Shown: positions 33,230 to 43,995, numbered from the stretch's first letter. The stretch is 64,000 nucleotides of DNA from JANPIX01 sp031425195 (GCA_031425195.1 JANPIX010000032.1:1-64000), one strand, 5' to 3'. The notes: generated by a model not told the origin, from the sequence alone. Made by a program: numbers and translations.

Positions 33230-34312
33230 ATGACCGACATTCGCCCGCAGCCCGGCATTCTGGACATCGCCCTGTATCAGGGCGGGTCGGGCCATGTTGC
33301 CGGTGTCGCAAATGCCTTGAAACTTTCATCGAACGAAAACCCGTTCGGGCCGTCGGACCGCGCTAAGGAAGTGTATCTGCGAAGCGTCCACAATCTGCAC
33401 CGGTATCCCAACACTGACCACGCGGGGCTACGTGCCGCGATTGGAGAGGTGCATGGTCTGGACCCGGACCAGATCATCTGCGGTGTGGGATCGGATGAGA
33501 TCATCACCTTCCTGTGCCAGGCCTATGCCGGGGCCGGGGATGAAGTTCTGTTCACCGAGCACGGCTTTCTGATGTACCGCATTTCGGCGCTTGCCGTGGG
33601 TGCGACGCCGGTGGAAGTGCCGGAGCGGGAACGCACGACAGATGTGGATGCGCTGATCGCCGCGATGACGGATCGGACGCGGCTGGTGTTCATCGCCAAC
33701 CCGAACAATCCCACGGGCACGATGATCAGCGTGGCCGAGGTTGCGCGTCTGGCGGATGCCTTGCCGGATCAGGCCATACTGGTTCTGGACGGGGCCTATG
33801 CGGAATATGTGGATGGATATGACGGTGGCGCAGCATTGGCTGGCTCGCGGCACAACGTGTTCATGACGCGGACCTTTTCCAAGATCTATGGTCTGGGCGG
33901 GTTGCGCATCGGCTGGGGTTACGGGCCGCGCGCGATTGTCGATGTTCTCAACCGGGTTCGGGGGCCATTCAACCTTTCGGCAACGCAGCAGGACGTGGCC
34001 GAAGCGGCGGTGCGCGACCGGGCCTTTGTCGATTATTGCCGCGTTGAAAATGCCCGGATGCGGGTCTGGCTGGCAGAGGCGCTGGCGGAACATGGGGTGC
34101 CGTCGGATGTGTCGATGGCGAATTTCGTGCTGGCCCGGTTTTCCAGCCAGGAAGAGGCCGAGGCTTGTGACGTGCATCTGCAGGCGCAAGGCCTGATCGT
34201 GCGGCGTGTGGCGGGGTACAAGTTGCCCCATTGCCTGCGCATCACCGTGGGTGACGAAGCGGCCTGCCGCCGCGTGGCCCATGCCGTGGCGCAGTTCAAG
34301 GCGGCAACCTGA
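33230..34312 (+). CDS. hisC: histidinol-phosphate/aromatic aminotransferase
   Basis: A 360-residue PLP-dependent class II aminotransferase of the HisC group. It has KLSSNENPFGPS near the N-terminus, NPNNPTGTMIS, and the PLP-binding lysine in TRTFSKIYGLGGLRIGWGYG. The enzyme converts imidazole acetol phosphate to histidinol phosphate and in many bacteria also transaminates prephenate or the aromatic keto acids. The direct overlap with a prephenate dehydrogenase gene points to a role in tyrosine/phenylalanine synthesis here, possibly shared with histidine. Confidence 0.9.
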   Translation: MTDIRPQPGILDIALYQGGSGHVAGVANALKLSSNENPFGPSDRAKEVYLRSVHNLHRYPNTDHAGLRAAIGEVHGLDPDQIICGVGSDEIITFLCQAYAGAGDEVLFTEHGFLMYRISALAVGATPVEVPERERTTDVDALIAAMTDRTRLVFIANPNNPTGTMISVAEVARLADALPDQAILVLDGAYAEYVDGYDGGAALAGSRHNVFMTRTFSKIYGLGGLRIGWGYGPRAIVDVLNRVRGPFNLSATQQDVAEAAVRDRAFVDYCRVENARMRVWLAEALAEHGVPSDVSMANFVLARFSSQEEAEACDVHLQAQGLIVRRVAGYKLPHCLRITVGDEAACRRVAHAVAQFKAAT

Positions 34313-35256
34313 TGCCAGAGGCACCTCAAGGCCCGATCTATCAGCGTGTGGCGCTGATCGGTCTGGGGTTGATCGCATCGTCGATGGCGCATGCGATGCG
34401 GGCGTCGGGGCTTGCCGGCGAAATCGTGGGATACGCGAAATCCGCCGAAACGCGTGATGTCGCCATGGAAATCGGCCTGTGTGACCGTGTGGCGGTGTCC
34501 GCCGCCGAGGCGGTGGCGGGGGCTGATCTTGTGGTACTCGCCGTGCCCGTTGGCGCGATGGAACAGCTTGCCGCCGAGATCGGCCCGTTTCTTGCCCCCG
34601 GTGCCACGCTGACGGATGTGGGGTCGGTCAAGCAGGCAGTGATCGCTGCCGTCGGGCCGCATGTCCCGCCGGGTGTGCATTTCATTCCCGGCCATCCCAT
34701 GGCGGGAACCGAATATTCCGGGCCACGGTCCGGGTTTGCCACGCTGTTTGCGAACCGCTGGTGGTTGCTGACGCCGTTGCCGGATACGGATGCCGGTGCT
34801 CTGGCGCGGCTTGAGCGATTGTTGACGGCAATGGGGGCCAACGTCGACACGATGGACGCCCCGCACCATGATCTTGTGCTGGCCGTCGTCAGCCACACGC
34901 CGCATCTGATTGCCTATACGATGGTCGGTGTGGCGGATGATCTGCGGCGCGTGTCTAACAGCGAAGTCATCAAGTATTCGGCCACCGGCTTTCGGGACTT
35001 TACGCGGATTGCCGCCAGTGACCCCACCATGTGGCGCGATGTGTTCTTGACGAACAAGGATGCGACGCTTGATATACTCGGGCGGTTCACCGAGGAACTG
35101 TTTGCCTTGCAGCGGGCGATACGACTGGGCGATGGTGATCATCTGCACCAGTATTTCACCCGCACGCGCGCCATCCGGCGGGGCATCATCGAGGCGGGGC
35201 AGGATACCGCCGCGCCGGATTTCGGGCGCATCAAGCCCGGGACGGCAGGAGAATGA
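34312..35256 (+). CDS. tyrC: prephenate/arogenate dehydrogenase
   Basis: A 314-residue TyrA/TyrC-type dehydrogenase that oxidises and decarboxylates prephenate or arogenate in tyrosine synthesis. The NAD-binding motif VALIGLGLIASSMAHAMR lies at residues 9-26, and HFIPGHPMAGTEYSG contains the conserved substrate histidine loop. No chorismate mutase or ACT domain is present. Its ATG overlaps the hisC stop (TGATG), so the aminotransferase and dehydrogenase are co-translated. Whether the substrate is prephenate or arogenate cannot be told. Confidence 0.9.
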   Translation: MPEAPQGPIYQRVALIGLGLIASSMAHAMRASGLAGEIVGYAKSAETRDVAMEIGLCDRVAVSAAEAVAGADLVVLAVPVGAMEQLAAEIGPFLAPGATLTDVGSVKQAVIAAVGPHVPPGVHFIPGHPMAGTEYSGPRSGFATLFANRWWLLTPLPDTDAGALARLERLLTAMGANVDTMDAPHHDLVLAVVSHTPHLIAYTMVGVADDLRRVSNSEVIKYSATGFRDFTRIAASDPTMWRDVFLTNKDATLDILGRFTEELFALQRAIRLGDGDHLHQYFTRTRAIRRGIIEAGQDTAAPDFGRIKPGTAGE

Positions 35257-35260
35257 CACG

Positions 35261-36442
35261 ATGACAGCGACCTTGTTTCAGCGCATGGCCATGGCAATCG
35301 GTGTGGCGTTCCTGCTGGGATGGGGTGGCTTTGGGGCGGCGCAGGCCGATATTCGGCCTTTGATGCGCCCTGTTGATGTTGGTGTGACGGCGTCGCTAGG
35401 TGCTGTAGGCAGGGTCAAGCCTGATGCGACCACGGCGGTCGTCATGGCATCGCTGGCACCGGATGCGGGTCTTCGGCCGCGCAACCGTCCAAGGGAAGCG
35501 TCGGCCCCGCTTGCCGTTGATCCCGTCCTTCTGACCGCTGTGGCGCGGTTGTTCGACATGCCGCAGGATTGGGCGCGTGCGCCTGTCGCCGTGGCCCTAC
35601 CGTCCGGGGCGATTTCGGTGGCAGAACCCGATCATCCGGGCTGGGAACCCTCCGTTCTTGCACCGCAGTTTCTGGCGGGTGCGGCGGCACGCGCGCCGGT
35701 GCTGTCGGTTTCGACATCAGGCATGGCAGTGCCATCCGTGCGCCCGCGTGTGCGGCCCGACGCGGCGGTGGTGGGGCCTGCAGTTATGGCTGTTCCCCTT
35801 GCCCGCGCGTTCCGACCCGAGCCGCGCCCCGCCTTGCAGCGGAGCCCAAAGCCCGAGGCAGAGGCCGAAGTGGTGCCTGTCGCCGTGGTGCGGGTTCTTC
35901 CCGGCAAGGCAGCCGTGTTTGGCAAGAAGGGGTCGGTCTGCGGTGATCCGTCAATCAAGGGGCAGACGATCGCGCCGATCATCGGGCGGATCAAGGGGTG
36001 TGGCGTGCCCGAGGCGGTGATGGTGACCTCCGTATCCGGTGTCATGCTGTCAGAACCCGCCACCATCGACTGCAATACGGCGCGCGCCCTTGACGCCTGG
36101 GTGGAACAGGGGCTGCAGCCGCAGTTCGCGAACGACCCGGTGGTGCAGTTGCAGGTCGCGGGGCATTATGTCTGCCGCCCGCGCAACAACATTGCCGGCA
36201 ACAAGATCAGCGAACACGGGCGCGGCAAGGCCATCGACATTTCCGGCTTTGTGCTGGCCAGCGGCGAGGTTCTGCGGATCGCCACCGACTGGCGAAGCAA
36301 GGCTGACGGGCGGCTGATCAAGGCGGCACACAAGGCCGCGTGTGGCGTGTTCAATACAACACTTGGCCCCGGATCGGACGGGTATCACGAAGACCACCTG
36401 CATTTCGATACGGCGAGCGGGCGCGGGCCTTACTGCCGCTGA
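35261..36442 (+). CDS. extensin-like C-terminal domain protein
   Basis: A 393-residue exported protein. A signal peptide (residues about 1-29, ending AAQADI) is followed by a long low-complexity region rich in P, A, R and V (about 30-200). A C-terminal extensin-like domain (PF06904) starts near GSVCGDPSIKG and includes ISEHGRGKAIDISGF and DGYHEDHLHFD. The H-x-K-x-x-D and DHxHxD pattern resembles LAS-type metallopeptidases that act on peptidoglycan (VanY/MepA folds), so a cell-wall role is likely but unproven. It starts four bases after the tyrC stop. Confidence 0.82.
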   Translation: MTATLFQRMAMAIGVAFLLGWGGFGAAQADIRPLMRPVDVGVTASLGAVGRVKPDATTAVVMASLAPDAGLRPRNRPREASAPLAVDPVLLTAVARLFDMPQDWARAPVAVALPSGAISVAEPDHPGWEPSVLAPQFLAGAAARAPVLSVSTSGMAVPSVRPRVRPDAAVVGPAVMAVPLARAFRPEPRPALQRSPKPEAEAEVVPVAVVRVLPGKAAVFGKKGSVCGDPSIKGQTIAPIIGRIKGCGVPEAVMVTSVSGVMLSEPATIDCNTARALDAWVEQGLQPQFANDPVVQLQVAGHYVCRPRNNIAGNKISEHGRGKAIDISGFVLASGEVLRIATDWRSKADGRLIKAAHKAACGVFNTTLGPGSDGYHEDHLHFDTASGRGPYCR

Positions 36443-36565
36443 TCCGGCGCGGCAGTATGTCGCGAAAACTGTCGGCTTGAAGGCAGTTGAATGCCCGAAG
36501 GCGGGATGCTAGTCAGGAATCATGCCACGCTGAGTTGCTGTAATCCTTAACGATTAGGAGTGTTT

Positions 36566-37441
36566 ATGCCCAACATTACATTCAACCGTTCCGTCAACGG
36601 CTTTGATCTTTTGTCGTCAAGTGTTCTGGTCGACTTGCAAGATGCGCCTATCATCAAGCGTAGTTCTAATGCCTTGGTCTTTTCCGCAAGTGACACTCAG
36701 GATGATCAGTTCAGCTTCATTGGCAGCGGCCTGACCTACCAGCTTCAGGGTGGCGTTGTGGTGGGTGTCTTGACCGGAACCATTTCGCGCGTTCTCTACA
36801 ACAATCCGGAATTGGGTGATAATTATCTGAACTGGACCGGCCTGAATGTCTCGGCCGCGAAGTTGGCAGACTATGGCTACACCGGAAAATGGGCCGCGCT
36901 GAACACGCTTTTGTTTTCGACATCCGACACTTATCGCATGACTGATTCCGCCGATGCCGTGCGCGGTTTTGGTGGCAATGATGTGATTTACGGATTTAAC
37001 GGCACAGACAGGCTTTACGGCGATGTTGGCAATGACAAGCTGGATGGCGGGGCCGCAAATGACCGGCTGTATGGCAACGATGGCGCCGACACCCTGCTGG
37101 GCGGGGCGGGTGCTGACACCTTGACAGGCGGCGCGGGCGCCGATGTGTTTGCCTTTGCCGAAACTGGCAGCGGTAACATCATTACAGACTTTCGCGCCGC
37201 TGATGATGCAATGCGTTTTGATGATGCGGTCTTTGACGCCTTTTCCTACACTGGCCAAGTTCGTACCGCTGCTTTCGTACTGGGAACGACCGCAACGGAA
37301 AGCGGGGATCGTTTCATCTATCAGCGATCCACCGGGAGCCTGTGGTACGACAGCGATGGTGATGGTGGGTTGAAGAAGATCCTTGTTGCGGAACTTGTCG
37401 ATGGCACCAGCCTGACGGCGGCAGATCTCTTTATCATCTAG
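36566..37441 (+). CDS. RTX-type calcium-binding secreted protein
   Basis: A 291-residue protein starting MPNITFNRSVNGFDLLSSS. The N-terminal 130 residues have no known motif. About seven RTX nonapeptide repeats follow (from GFGGNDVIY and GFNGTDRLY to GGAGADTLT and GGAGADVFAF), which bind calcium outside the cell. The C-terminal part resembles the serralysin-type RTX end domain (NIITDFRAADDAMRFDD) and finishes LTAADLFII, the form of a type I secretion signal. No type I transporter is adjacent. There is no Sec signal. AGGAG five bases before the ATG sets the start. GC is lower than in its neighbours. Confidence 0.82.
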   Translation: MPNITFNRSVNGFDLLSSSVLVDLQDAPIIKRSSNALVFSASDTQDDQFSFIGSGLTYQLQGGVVVGVLTGTISRVLYNNPELGDNYLNWTGLNVSAAKLADYGYTGKWAALNTLLFSTSDTYRMTDSADAVRGFGGNDVIYGFNGTDRLYGDVGNDKLDGGAANDRLYGNDGADTLLGGAGADTLTGGAGADVFAFAETGSGNIITDFRAADDAMRFDDAVFDAFSYTGQVRTAAFVLGTTATESGDRFIYQRSTGSLWYDSDGDGGLKKILVAELVDGTSLTAADLFII

Positions 37442-37657
37442 AACCTGCGCATGGAAAGTTGGGGCCGGGTTGTCGTCGAGGTGACTGGGCGACAGCCACG
37501 GCTTGCCCTCTTACGACCCAAACCCTATAAGGCGCGCATGATGGTTCAGGGTCTGGAATTCAGCTTGCGAATTACCGGCCCGGTCGGCTGATCCCACACG
37601 CGGGTCCGCCACCGGGATTGCCTGCTATTTCCAGCCTGTTCAAAGGATTGCCGCCCC

Positions 37658-40594
37658 ATGTGCGCCGACACCACCCAGACGCCTGATTATTCAGCGACCG
37701 TTTTCCTGCCCGAAACCAACTTTCCCATGCGCGCCGGCCTGCCTGCGCGGGAACCGGACTGGCTGGCCCGGTGGGAACGGATCGGCGTTTATGACCGCCT
37801 GCGCGAAAAAACAGGGCGCACGCCGTTCACGCTTCACGATGGCCCCCCCTATGCCAACGGGCATCTGCACATCGGCCATGCGCTGAACAAGATGCTGAAG
37901 GACATGGTGGTGCGCAGCCAGCAGATGATGGGCCGCGACGCGCGTTATGTCCCCGGCTGGGATTGCCACGGGCTGCCCATCGAATGGAAGATCGAGGAAC
38001 AGTACCGCGCCAAGGGGCTGAACAAGGACGACGTGGATACGGTTGCCTTCCGTCAGGAATGCCGCAAGTTCGCCGAAGGCTGGGTCGATATCCAGCGCGA
38101 AGAGTTCAAGCGTCTGGGCATCACCGGCAACTGGGCCGACCCTTACCTCACGATGGACTACCACGCCGAGGCGGTGATCGCGGCAGAGTTCATGAAGTTC
38201 GTGATGAACGGGAGTTTGTATCAGGGCAGCAAGCCAGTGATGTGGTCGCCGGTGGAAAAGACGGCGCTGGCCGAGGCCGAGGTGGAGTATCACGACCACA
38301 CGAGCCATCAGGTTTGGGTGCGGTTTGGAGTAGTTGCCGCTGACGATTTTGCCGATGCTGGTGCCTGCCTGGATACCGACCTTCTTTCGGCGAGCGTCGT
38401 GATCTGGACCACGACGCCGTGGACGATCCCCCAGAACCGCGCCGTGGCTTTCAACCCAGAAATCTCTTACGGCTTGTATGAAATTGCCTCGCCTCCCGCT
38501 GATGGGACGATGGCGGCAGGCCAGCGGATACTGATCGCTGACAAGCTGGCGGAACAGGTTCTTGCGGCGGCCAAACTGGATCTGACGACGGTTCGGCGCA
38601 TGGGTTCAGTTCCGGCCGGCCAATTGCGGGGACTGCACCTGTCGCACCCCTTCCGTGGCATCGAAGGCGGCAATGGCGAGTGGGACTATGACGTCCCCCT
38701 CCTCCCCGGCGATCATGTCACCGACGATGCGGGCACGGGGTTTGTGCACACGGCCCCCAGCCATGGCGATGACGACTATCAGCTTGGGCTGAAGTTCGGG
38801 TTGCCGATGACCTACAACGTCGAACCCGATGGGTCCTACCGCCCTGATCTGCCCCTGTTCGGGGGGCAGCACATCATTCTGCCCGATGGCAAGGAGGGCC
38901 CGGCGAACGTGTCGGTCATCAAGCAACTCGCCTATACCGGTGCGCTGTTTGCCAAGGCGAAACTGAAGCACAGCTATCCGCATTCCTGGCGGTCCAAGGC
39001 CCCGGTGATCTATCGCAACACGCCGCAATGGTTTGTCTCCATCGACAAACCGCTGGACGACGGGCTGTCCACCTATGGCGACACGATCCGCCAGCGGGCC
39101 CTGAATTCGATCAATCAGTTGGTAACCTGGACACCCGCCACCGGGCGGAACCGTCTGCATTCGATGATCGAGGCGCGCCCTGATTGGGTGCTGTCACGCC
39201 AGCGCGCCTGGGGTGTGCCGCTGACCGCTTTTGTAAAAAAGGGCGCAAAGCCGACGGACCCGGATTTCCTGCTGCGCAATGCAGAGGTGAACGCGCGCAT
39301 CGTTGCGGCGTTCGAGGCGGAAAGTGCGGATGTCTGGTATACGCCGGGTTTCAAGGACCGGGTGCTGTCCGGGCTTGTGGATTCGTCGCAATATGAACAG
39401 ATTACCGATGTCCTGGACGTCTGGTTCGACAGCGGATCCACCCACGCCTTTGTTCTGCGCGACAGGGCTGATGGGTCGGTTGACGGTTTGGCCGACCTGT
39501 ATCTGGAAGGCACCGATCAGCATCGCGGGTGGTTCCATTCATCCATGCTGCAGGCCTGCGGAACCAAGGGCCGCGCGCCCTACCGCGGGGTTCTGACCCA
39601 CGGCTTCACGCTGGACGAAAAGGGCATGAAGATGTCCAAGTCGCTGGGCAACACGACTGCCCCGCAAGAGGTGATCAACGAATACGGGGCCGATATCCTG
39701 CGGCTTTGGGTGGCGCAGGCTGACTACACCGTTGACCTGCGGATCGGTAAGGAAATCCTGAAAGGCACGGCAGACAGTTACCGCCGTCTGCGCAACACGA
39801 TGCGGTTCCTGCTGGGCAACCTTGCCGGGTTCAACGACGCCGAAAAGGTGGCCGTGGCCGACATGCCAGAGGGGGAGCGGTTCATCCTTCACAGGCTTGC
39901 CGAACTGGATGCCGAGGTCCGGGACGGATATGCGCGTTATGATTTCCAAGGCGTGTTCACCAAGCTGTTCACCTTTGCCACCACTGATCTGAGTGCGGTG
40001 TATTTCGATATCCGCAAGGACACGCTCTATTGCGATCCGGCGGACAGTCTGGCGCGGCGGGCCTGCCGGACGGTTCTGGACATTCTGTTCCACCGCTTGA
40101 CCACATGGCTTGCGCCGATCCTCGTGTTCACCATGGAAGAGGTTTGGCTGGAGCGTTTTCCGGGCGACATGTCGTCGGTGCACCTGATCGACATGCCTGA
40201 AACGCCGAAGTCGTGGCTGGACGAGACGCTGGCCGACAAGTGGAACCGCGTGCGCGAAGTGCGGCGTGTGGTGACGGGTGCCTTGGAGGTGCAGCGCACC
40301 GCCAAGGTGATCGGCGCAAGTCTGGAAGCGGCACCCGAGGTGTTCGTGACGCCCGCGATGAAGCAGTTGTTGCAAACGGTGGCCTTTGCCGACCTGTGCA
40401 TCACGAGCGATATTTCGGTTCTGGACAGTGCACCGCCCGAAGAAGCGTTTACGCTTGCCGATACACCCGATGTGGCCGTGGTGTTCCACCCTGCCCTGGG
40501 GCTGAAATGCAACCGCTGCTGGAAGGTGCTGCCTGATGTCGGCACACATGCACATGCGGGTGTCTGTGCCCGCTGTGATGCCGCGCTGTCCTGA
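37658..40594 (+). CDS. ileS: isoleucine-tRNA ligase
   Basis: A 978-residue class I synthetase that charges tRNA-Ile and edits valine. The HIGH motif appears as GHLHIGHALNK (about residues 67-77), the editing domain includes VIWTTTPWTIPQNRAVAF, and the KMSKS loop is GMKMSKSLGN (about residue 656-665). The C-terminus ends with a zinc finger of two CxxC pairs (CNRCWK and CARCDA). An N-terminal start at ATG 37658 gives the family length. No T-box or other riboswitch is visible upstream. It stands alone on the plus strand. Confidence 0.96.
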   Translation: MCADTTQTPDYSATVFLPETNFPMRAGLPAREPDWLARWERIGVYDRLREKTGRTPFTLHDGPPYANGHLHIGHALNKMLKDMVVRSQQMMGRDARYVPGWDCHGLPIEWKIEEQYRAKGLNKDDVDTVAFRQECRKFAEGWVDIQREEFKRLGITGNWADPYLTMDYHAEAVIAAEFMKFVMNGSLYQGSKPVMWSPVEKTALAEAEVEYHDHTSHQVWVRFGVVAADDFADAGACLDTDLLSASVVIWTTTPWTIPQNRAVAFNPEISYGLYEIASPPADGTMAAGQRILIADKLAEQVLAAAKLDLTTVRRMGSVPAGQLRGLHLSHPFRGIEGGNGEWDYDVPLLPGDHVTDDAGTGFVHTAPSHGDDDYQLGLKFGLPMTYNVEPDGSYRPDLPLFGGQHIILPDGKEGPANVSVIKQLAYTGALFAKAKLKHSYPHSWRSKAPVIYRNTPQWFVSIDKPLDDGLSTYGDTIRQRALNSINQLVTWTPATGRNRLHSMIEARPDWVLSRQRAWGVPLTAFVKKGAKPTDPDFLLRNAEVNARIVAAFEAESADVWYTPGFKDRVLSGLVDSSQYEQITDVLDVWFDSGSTHAFVLRDRADGSVDGLADLYLEGTDQHRGWFHSSMLQACGTKGRAPYRGVLTHGFTLDEKGMKMSKSLGNTTAPQEVINEYGADILRLWVAQADYTVDLRIGKEILKGTADSYRRLRNTMRFLLGNLAGFNDAEKVAVADMPEGERFILHRLAELDAEVRDGYARYDFQGVFTKLFTFATTDLSAVYFDIRKDTLYCDPADSLARRACRTVLDILFHRLTTWLAPILVFTMEEVWLERFPGDMSSVHLIDMPETPKSWLDETLADKWNRVREVRRVVTGALEVQRTAKVIGASLEAAPEVFVTPAMKQLLQTVAFADLCITSDISVLDSAPPEEAFTLADTPDVAVVFHPALGLKCNRCWKVLPDVGTHAHAGVCARCDAALS

Positions 40595-40697
40595 ACCGGT
40601 TTTTGCACGCCCGGCAACTGTCGGGCGCGCAAATTATCCCCTTGCCGGGGGACTGATGCGGGCCTAGCCATGGATCGTTCAAGATCAAAGGCCGCGT

Positions 40698-41534
40698 GTG
40701 ACCCTTTCCGTCCTTCTGAGCGTTCTTGCGGCTGCTTTTCTGCACGCGCTGTGGAATGCGATGATCAAGGTCGGCACGTCAAAGACGGGCGGCATGCTGA
40801 TCCTGTCGATTGCCGAAATTCCCATCGGTCTGGCCGTCGTTCTGTTCCGCCCGGCAATGGACATGGCGGCGGTGCCTTGGGTGATTGCCGCAGGGTGCAC
40901 CCATTTCGCCTACAAGTTCTTTCTGACGACGGCCTATGAAAAGGGCGATCTGAGCAGGGTGTATCCGATTGCGCGCGGGGCCGCGCCGATGGTTGTGGCA
41001 TTGGTCGGGGCGATGTTCCTGCCGGATGCGGTAAAGGCGTCGCAGTATGTTGCCATTGCAATCCTGGGCTGCGGCATCCTGCTGATGGCACGCGGGGTTT
41101 TTGCGCGGGGCGAGGATCGACGGCTGTTGCCCTTTGCGCTTGGCTCGGCAGCCGCGACGGCGACGTATACCCTGATTGACGGGATGGGTGCCCGCGTGTC
41201 GGGGGACGCGGTGGCCTATGTTGCCTGGGTTTTCGTGGCGGACGGGTTGATCTATACCACTGGCATTCTGGCGCTGCGCGGGCGGTCTATCGTGCCGACA
41301 GACGGGCGGGCCTGGGTGATGGGCACGGGTGCGGCTGCGGCGTCCTATGGGTCTTATGCGGTGTCGATCTGGGCTATGACGGTTGCGCCCATCGCGCTGG
41401 TGGCGGCGCTGCGGGAAACGTCGATCCTGTTTGCCGTCCTGATCGGCTGGCTTGTCTTTGGCGAGCGGATGACGCGTGACAAGGCGATGGCATCGGTGAT
41501 GATCGTGGCAGGGGTGATCCTGACACGCCTGTAG
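40698..41534 (+). CDS. DMT-superfamily (EamA) transporter
   Basis: A 278-residue membrane protein with about ten hydrophobic helices in two five-helix halves, the EamA drug/metabolite transporter layout. Typical features are FLHALWNAMIKVGTS in the first half, GDLSRVYPIARGAAPMVVAL, and ALRETSILFAVLIGWLVFGE in the second EamA repeat. It probably exports a small metabolite or amino acid; no substrate can be given. GTG start at 40698. It is convergent with pcs. Confidence 0.85.
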   Translation: MTLSVLLSVLAAAFLHALWNAMIKVGTSKTGGMLILSIAEIPIGLAVVLFRPAMDMAAVPWVIAAGCTHFAYKFFLTTAYEKGDLSRVYPIARGAAPMVVALVGAMFLPDAVKASQYVAIAILGCGILLMARGVFARGEDRRLLPFALGSAAATATYTLIDGMGARVSGDAVAYVAWVFVADGLIYTTGILALRGRSIVPTDGRAWVMGTGAAAASYGSYAVSIWAMTVAPIALVAALRETSILFAVLIGWLVFGERMTRDKAMASVMIVAGVILTRL

Positions 41535-41537
41535 TCG

Positions 41538-42242
41538 TCACGGGATGCGGCGTTCTTTTTCAGGCACGATCTGCTGCGCGATCCCCGCCCCGGTGAGGTA
41601 TAGCGACGTTATGATCAGACCCCAATGCGCCAGACTGCCTTGCGCAAAATCCACCCACGCGGCCCATCCGGCGAAATAGACCCATGCCCCCGACATCCAA
41701 AGGTTCAGAAGATGCCAGCGCGGTGTGCGGGTCGGGTGGATGAACTTGAGGTTGGTGAACATGGCTATGGTCAGGAAGATCACGATTGTCAGGATCACAG
41801 CCTTGGGCGGATGCAGCGCGAACATGACAAGGACCACCATGTTCCAGCAGGCCGGGAACCCGGCAAAGGACCAGTCCTTGGTTTTCATCCGGGTGTCGCA
41901 GAAATAGACGACAGACCCATAAGTGATCACGATGATCGCCGTCCACCCCGTCCACCCCGGAAGAAGCCCTGATTTGAACAGCGCAAAGGCCGGAATGAAT
42001 ACGTAGGTCAGGTAATCGATGATGAGGTCCATCAACTGCCCGTCATAGGTGGGCCAGTTGTGTTTGACATCGAAACGGCGCGCAAGGGGGCCGTCGACAC
42101 CGTCGACAAGCAGCGCCACGACAAGCCAGAGGAACATCATGTCCCACTTTTCTTCCACGGCAGCGAGCATCGCCAACATGGCAAGAACTGCCCCGGTGGC
42201 GGTCAGCAAATGAACAGAAAGGGCTTTCAGGCGCGGTGTCAT
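41538..42242 (-). CDS. pcs: phosphatidylcholine synthase
   Basis: A 234-residue CDP-alcohol phosphatidyltransferase of the Pcs type, which joins choline to CDP-diacylglycerol to form phosphatidylcholine in the inner membrane. The catalytic motif D-x2-D-G-x2-A-R is visible as DGVDGPLARRF, followed by G-x3-D-x3-D as DGQLMDLIID. The spacing between the halves (KHNWPTY) is that of Pcs. About eight hydrophobic segments and WNMVVLVMFAL are also present. Pcs is common in Rhodobacterales and rhizobia. It is convergent with the EamA gene; ATG at 42240-42242. Confidence 0.88.
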   Translation of the reverse strand: MTPRLKALSVHLLTATGAVLAMLAMLAAVEEKWDMMFLWLVVALLVDGVDGPLARRFDVKHNWPTYDGQLMDLIIDYLTYVFIPAFALFKSGLLPGWTGWTAIIVITYGSVVYFCDTRMKTKDWSFAGFPACWNMVVLVMFALHPPKAVILTIVIFLTIAMFTNLKFIHPTRTPRWHLLNLWMSGAWVYFAGWAAWVDFAQGSLAHWGLIITSLYLTGAGIAQQIVPEKERRIP

Positions 42243-42289
42243 GGCAGTGTCATCGCCGAAAACGCCGCCTGACGCAACGACTTTGCCCG

Positions 42290-43209
<920 letters not shown>

Positions 43210-43213
<4 letters not shown>

Positions 43214-43902
43214 GCCAGCCAGCGGCGCAATGTGCGTTCAAACACGCCCGCGAAATGCAAAAGAAGGTCGGTGCCGTAGGCGGATTTGAACTGATGCGGA
43301 TCGACCGCCCCCATGGCCAGCAGGGCGGGCAACCTGCCGGGGCCAAGGTCAAGCGGCATCAGCGCCTCGGACCGGATCGGGCGCTCACAACCCAGATACA
43401 CCGCTGCAGACTGCTTTGGCGCACGGCGCAAATTGACGGGCTTGGCCGCCGTGGCGCGCGGACCGGCGGTATAGGCGGCGACAAAACCGGGTTCCGCCAC
43501 ACAGAGCACATCACCCAACCGTCGCAACGCCGGGTCATCGCCGGTTTGCACAGTTTCCAGCACAAGGCGGATGCAATCGACACGCAGGATCGCCGCAACT
43601 TCGCCTGACAGCGATTTCAGGAATTCTTCAAAAGTCAGATGGTCCAGCAAACACAGGATGGCGCGGTGCACCTGATTGGTTCCCGCCAGATTGTCATAGG
43701 CGGCGGCGATCACTGTGCGGTGCGTGTCTTCGAGCCGGTCAAGCCGGTCTTCCAGCCGTTCCATCGCGATGCCACGCAGATCGACGATGTTGCTGCCCAT
43801 TGACCGCTCATTCGCCTCGATCAAGGCGCGCATCACGTCGCGGTCATCGAGAATCGCTTCGGGTTCCGCCAAAAGACGGTCACGCAGGTCTTGATCGATC
43901 AT
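43210..43902 (-). CDS. DUF484 family protein
   Basis: A 230-residue cytoplasmic protein of the DUF484 family, predicted to have a GAF-like fold. A helical N-terminus (MIDQDLRDRLLAEPEAILDD, then RDVMRALIEANERSMGSN) is followed by a coiled-coil-like stretch (MERLEDRLDRLEDTHR) and the GAF-like part ending DLLLHFAGVFERTLRRWLA. The function is unknown; the constant link with xerC suggests a role near chromosome processing, but this is only context. It overlaps xerC by four bases. Confidence 0.85.
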
Positions 43903-43936
43903 GTGCCGTTACTGCCCGTGTTCTTTGTTTTGGGGC

Positions 43937-43964
43937 AGTATACACAAGATTTGGCACAGGTCAC
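43937..43964 (-). promoter_or_regulatory. possible promoter for the DUF484-xerC pair
   Basis: On the minus strand TATACT lies 16 bases after GTGACC, 35 bases before the DUF484 ATG. The -10 box is good and the -35 box only partial. Confidence 0.35.
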
Positions 43965-43995
43965 GCGGCACTGTGAAGGCCGGGTCAGCGGGATG

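Noticed and set aside
37442..37657. T-box or other riboswitch before ileS
   Set aside because: No T-box sequence or strong terminator/antiterminator pair is visible in the 216 bases, and T-boxes are not expected in alphaproteobacteria.
40608..40629. Terminator after ileS formed by GCACGCCCG and CGGGCGCGC
   Set aside because: The stem has a mismatch and is followed by AAATTATC rather than a T-run, so support was too weak to list.
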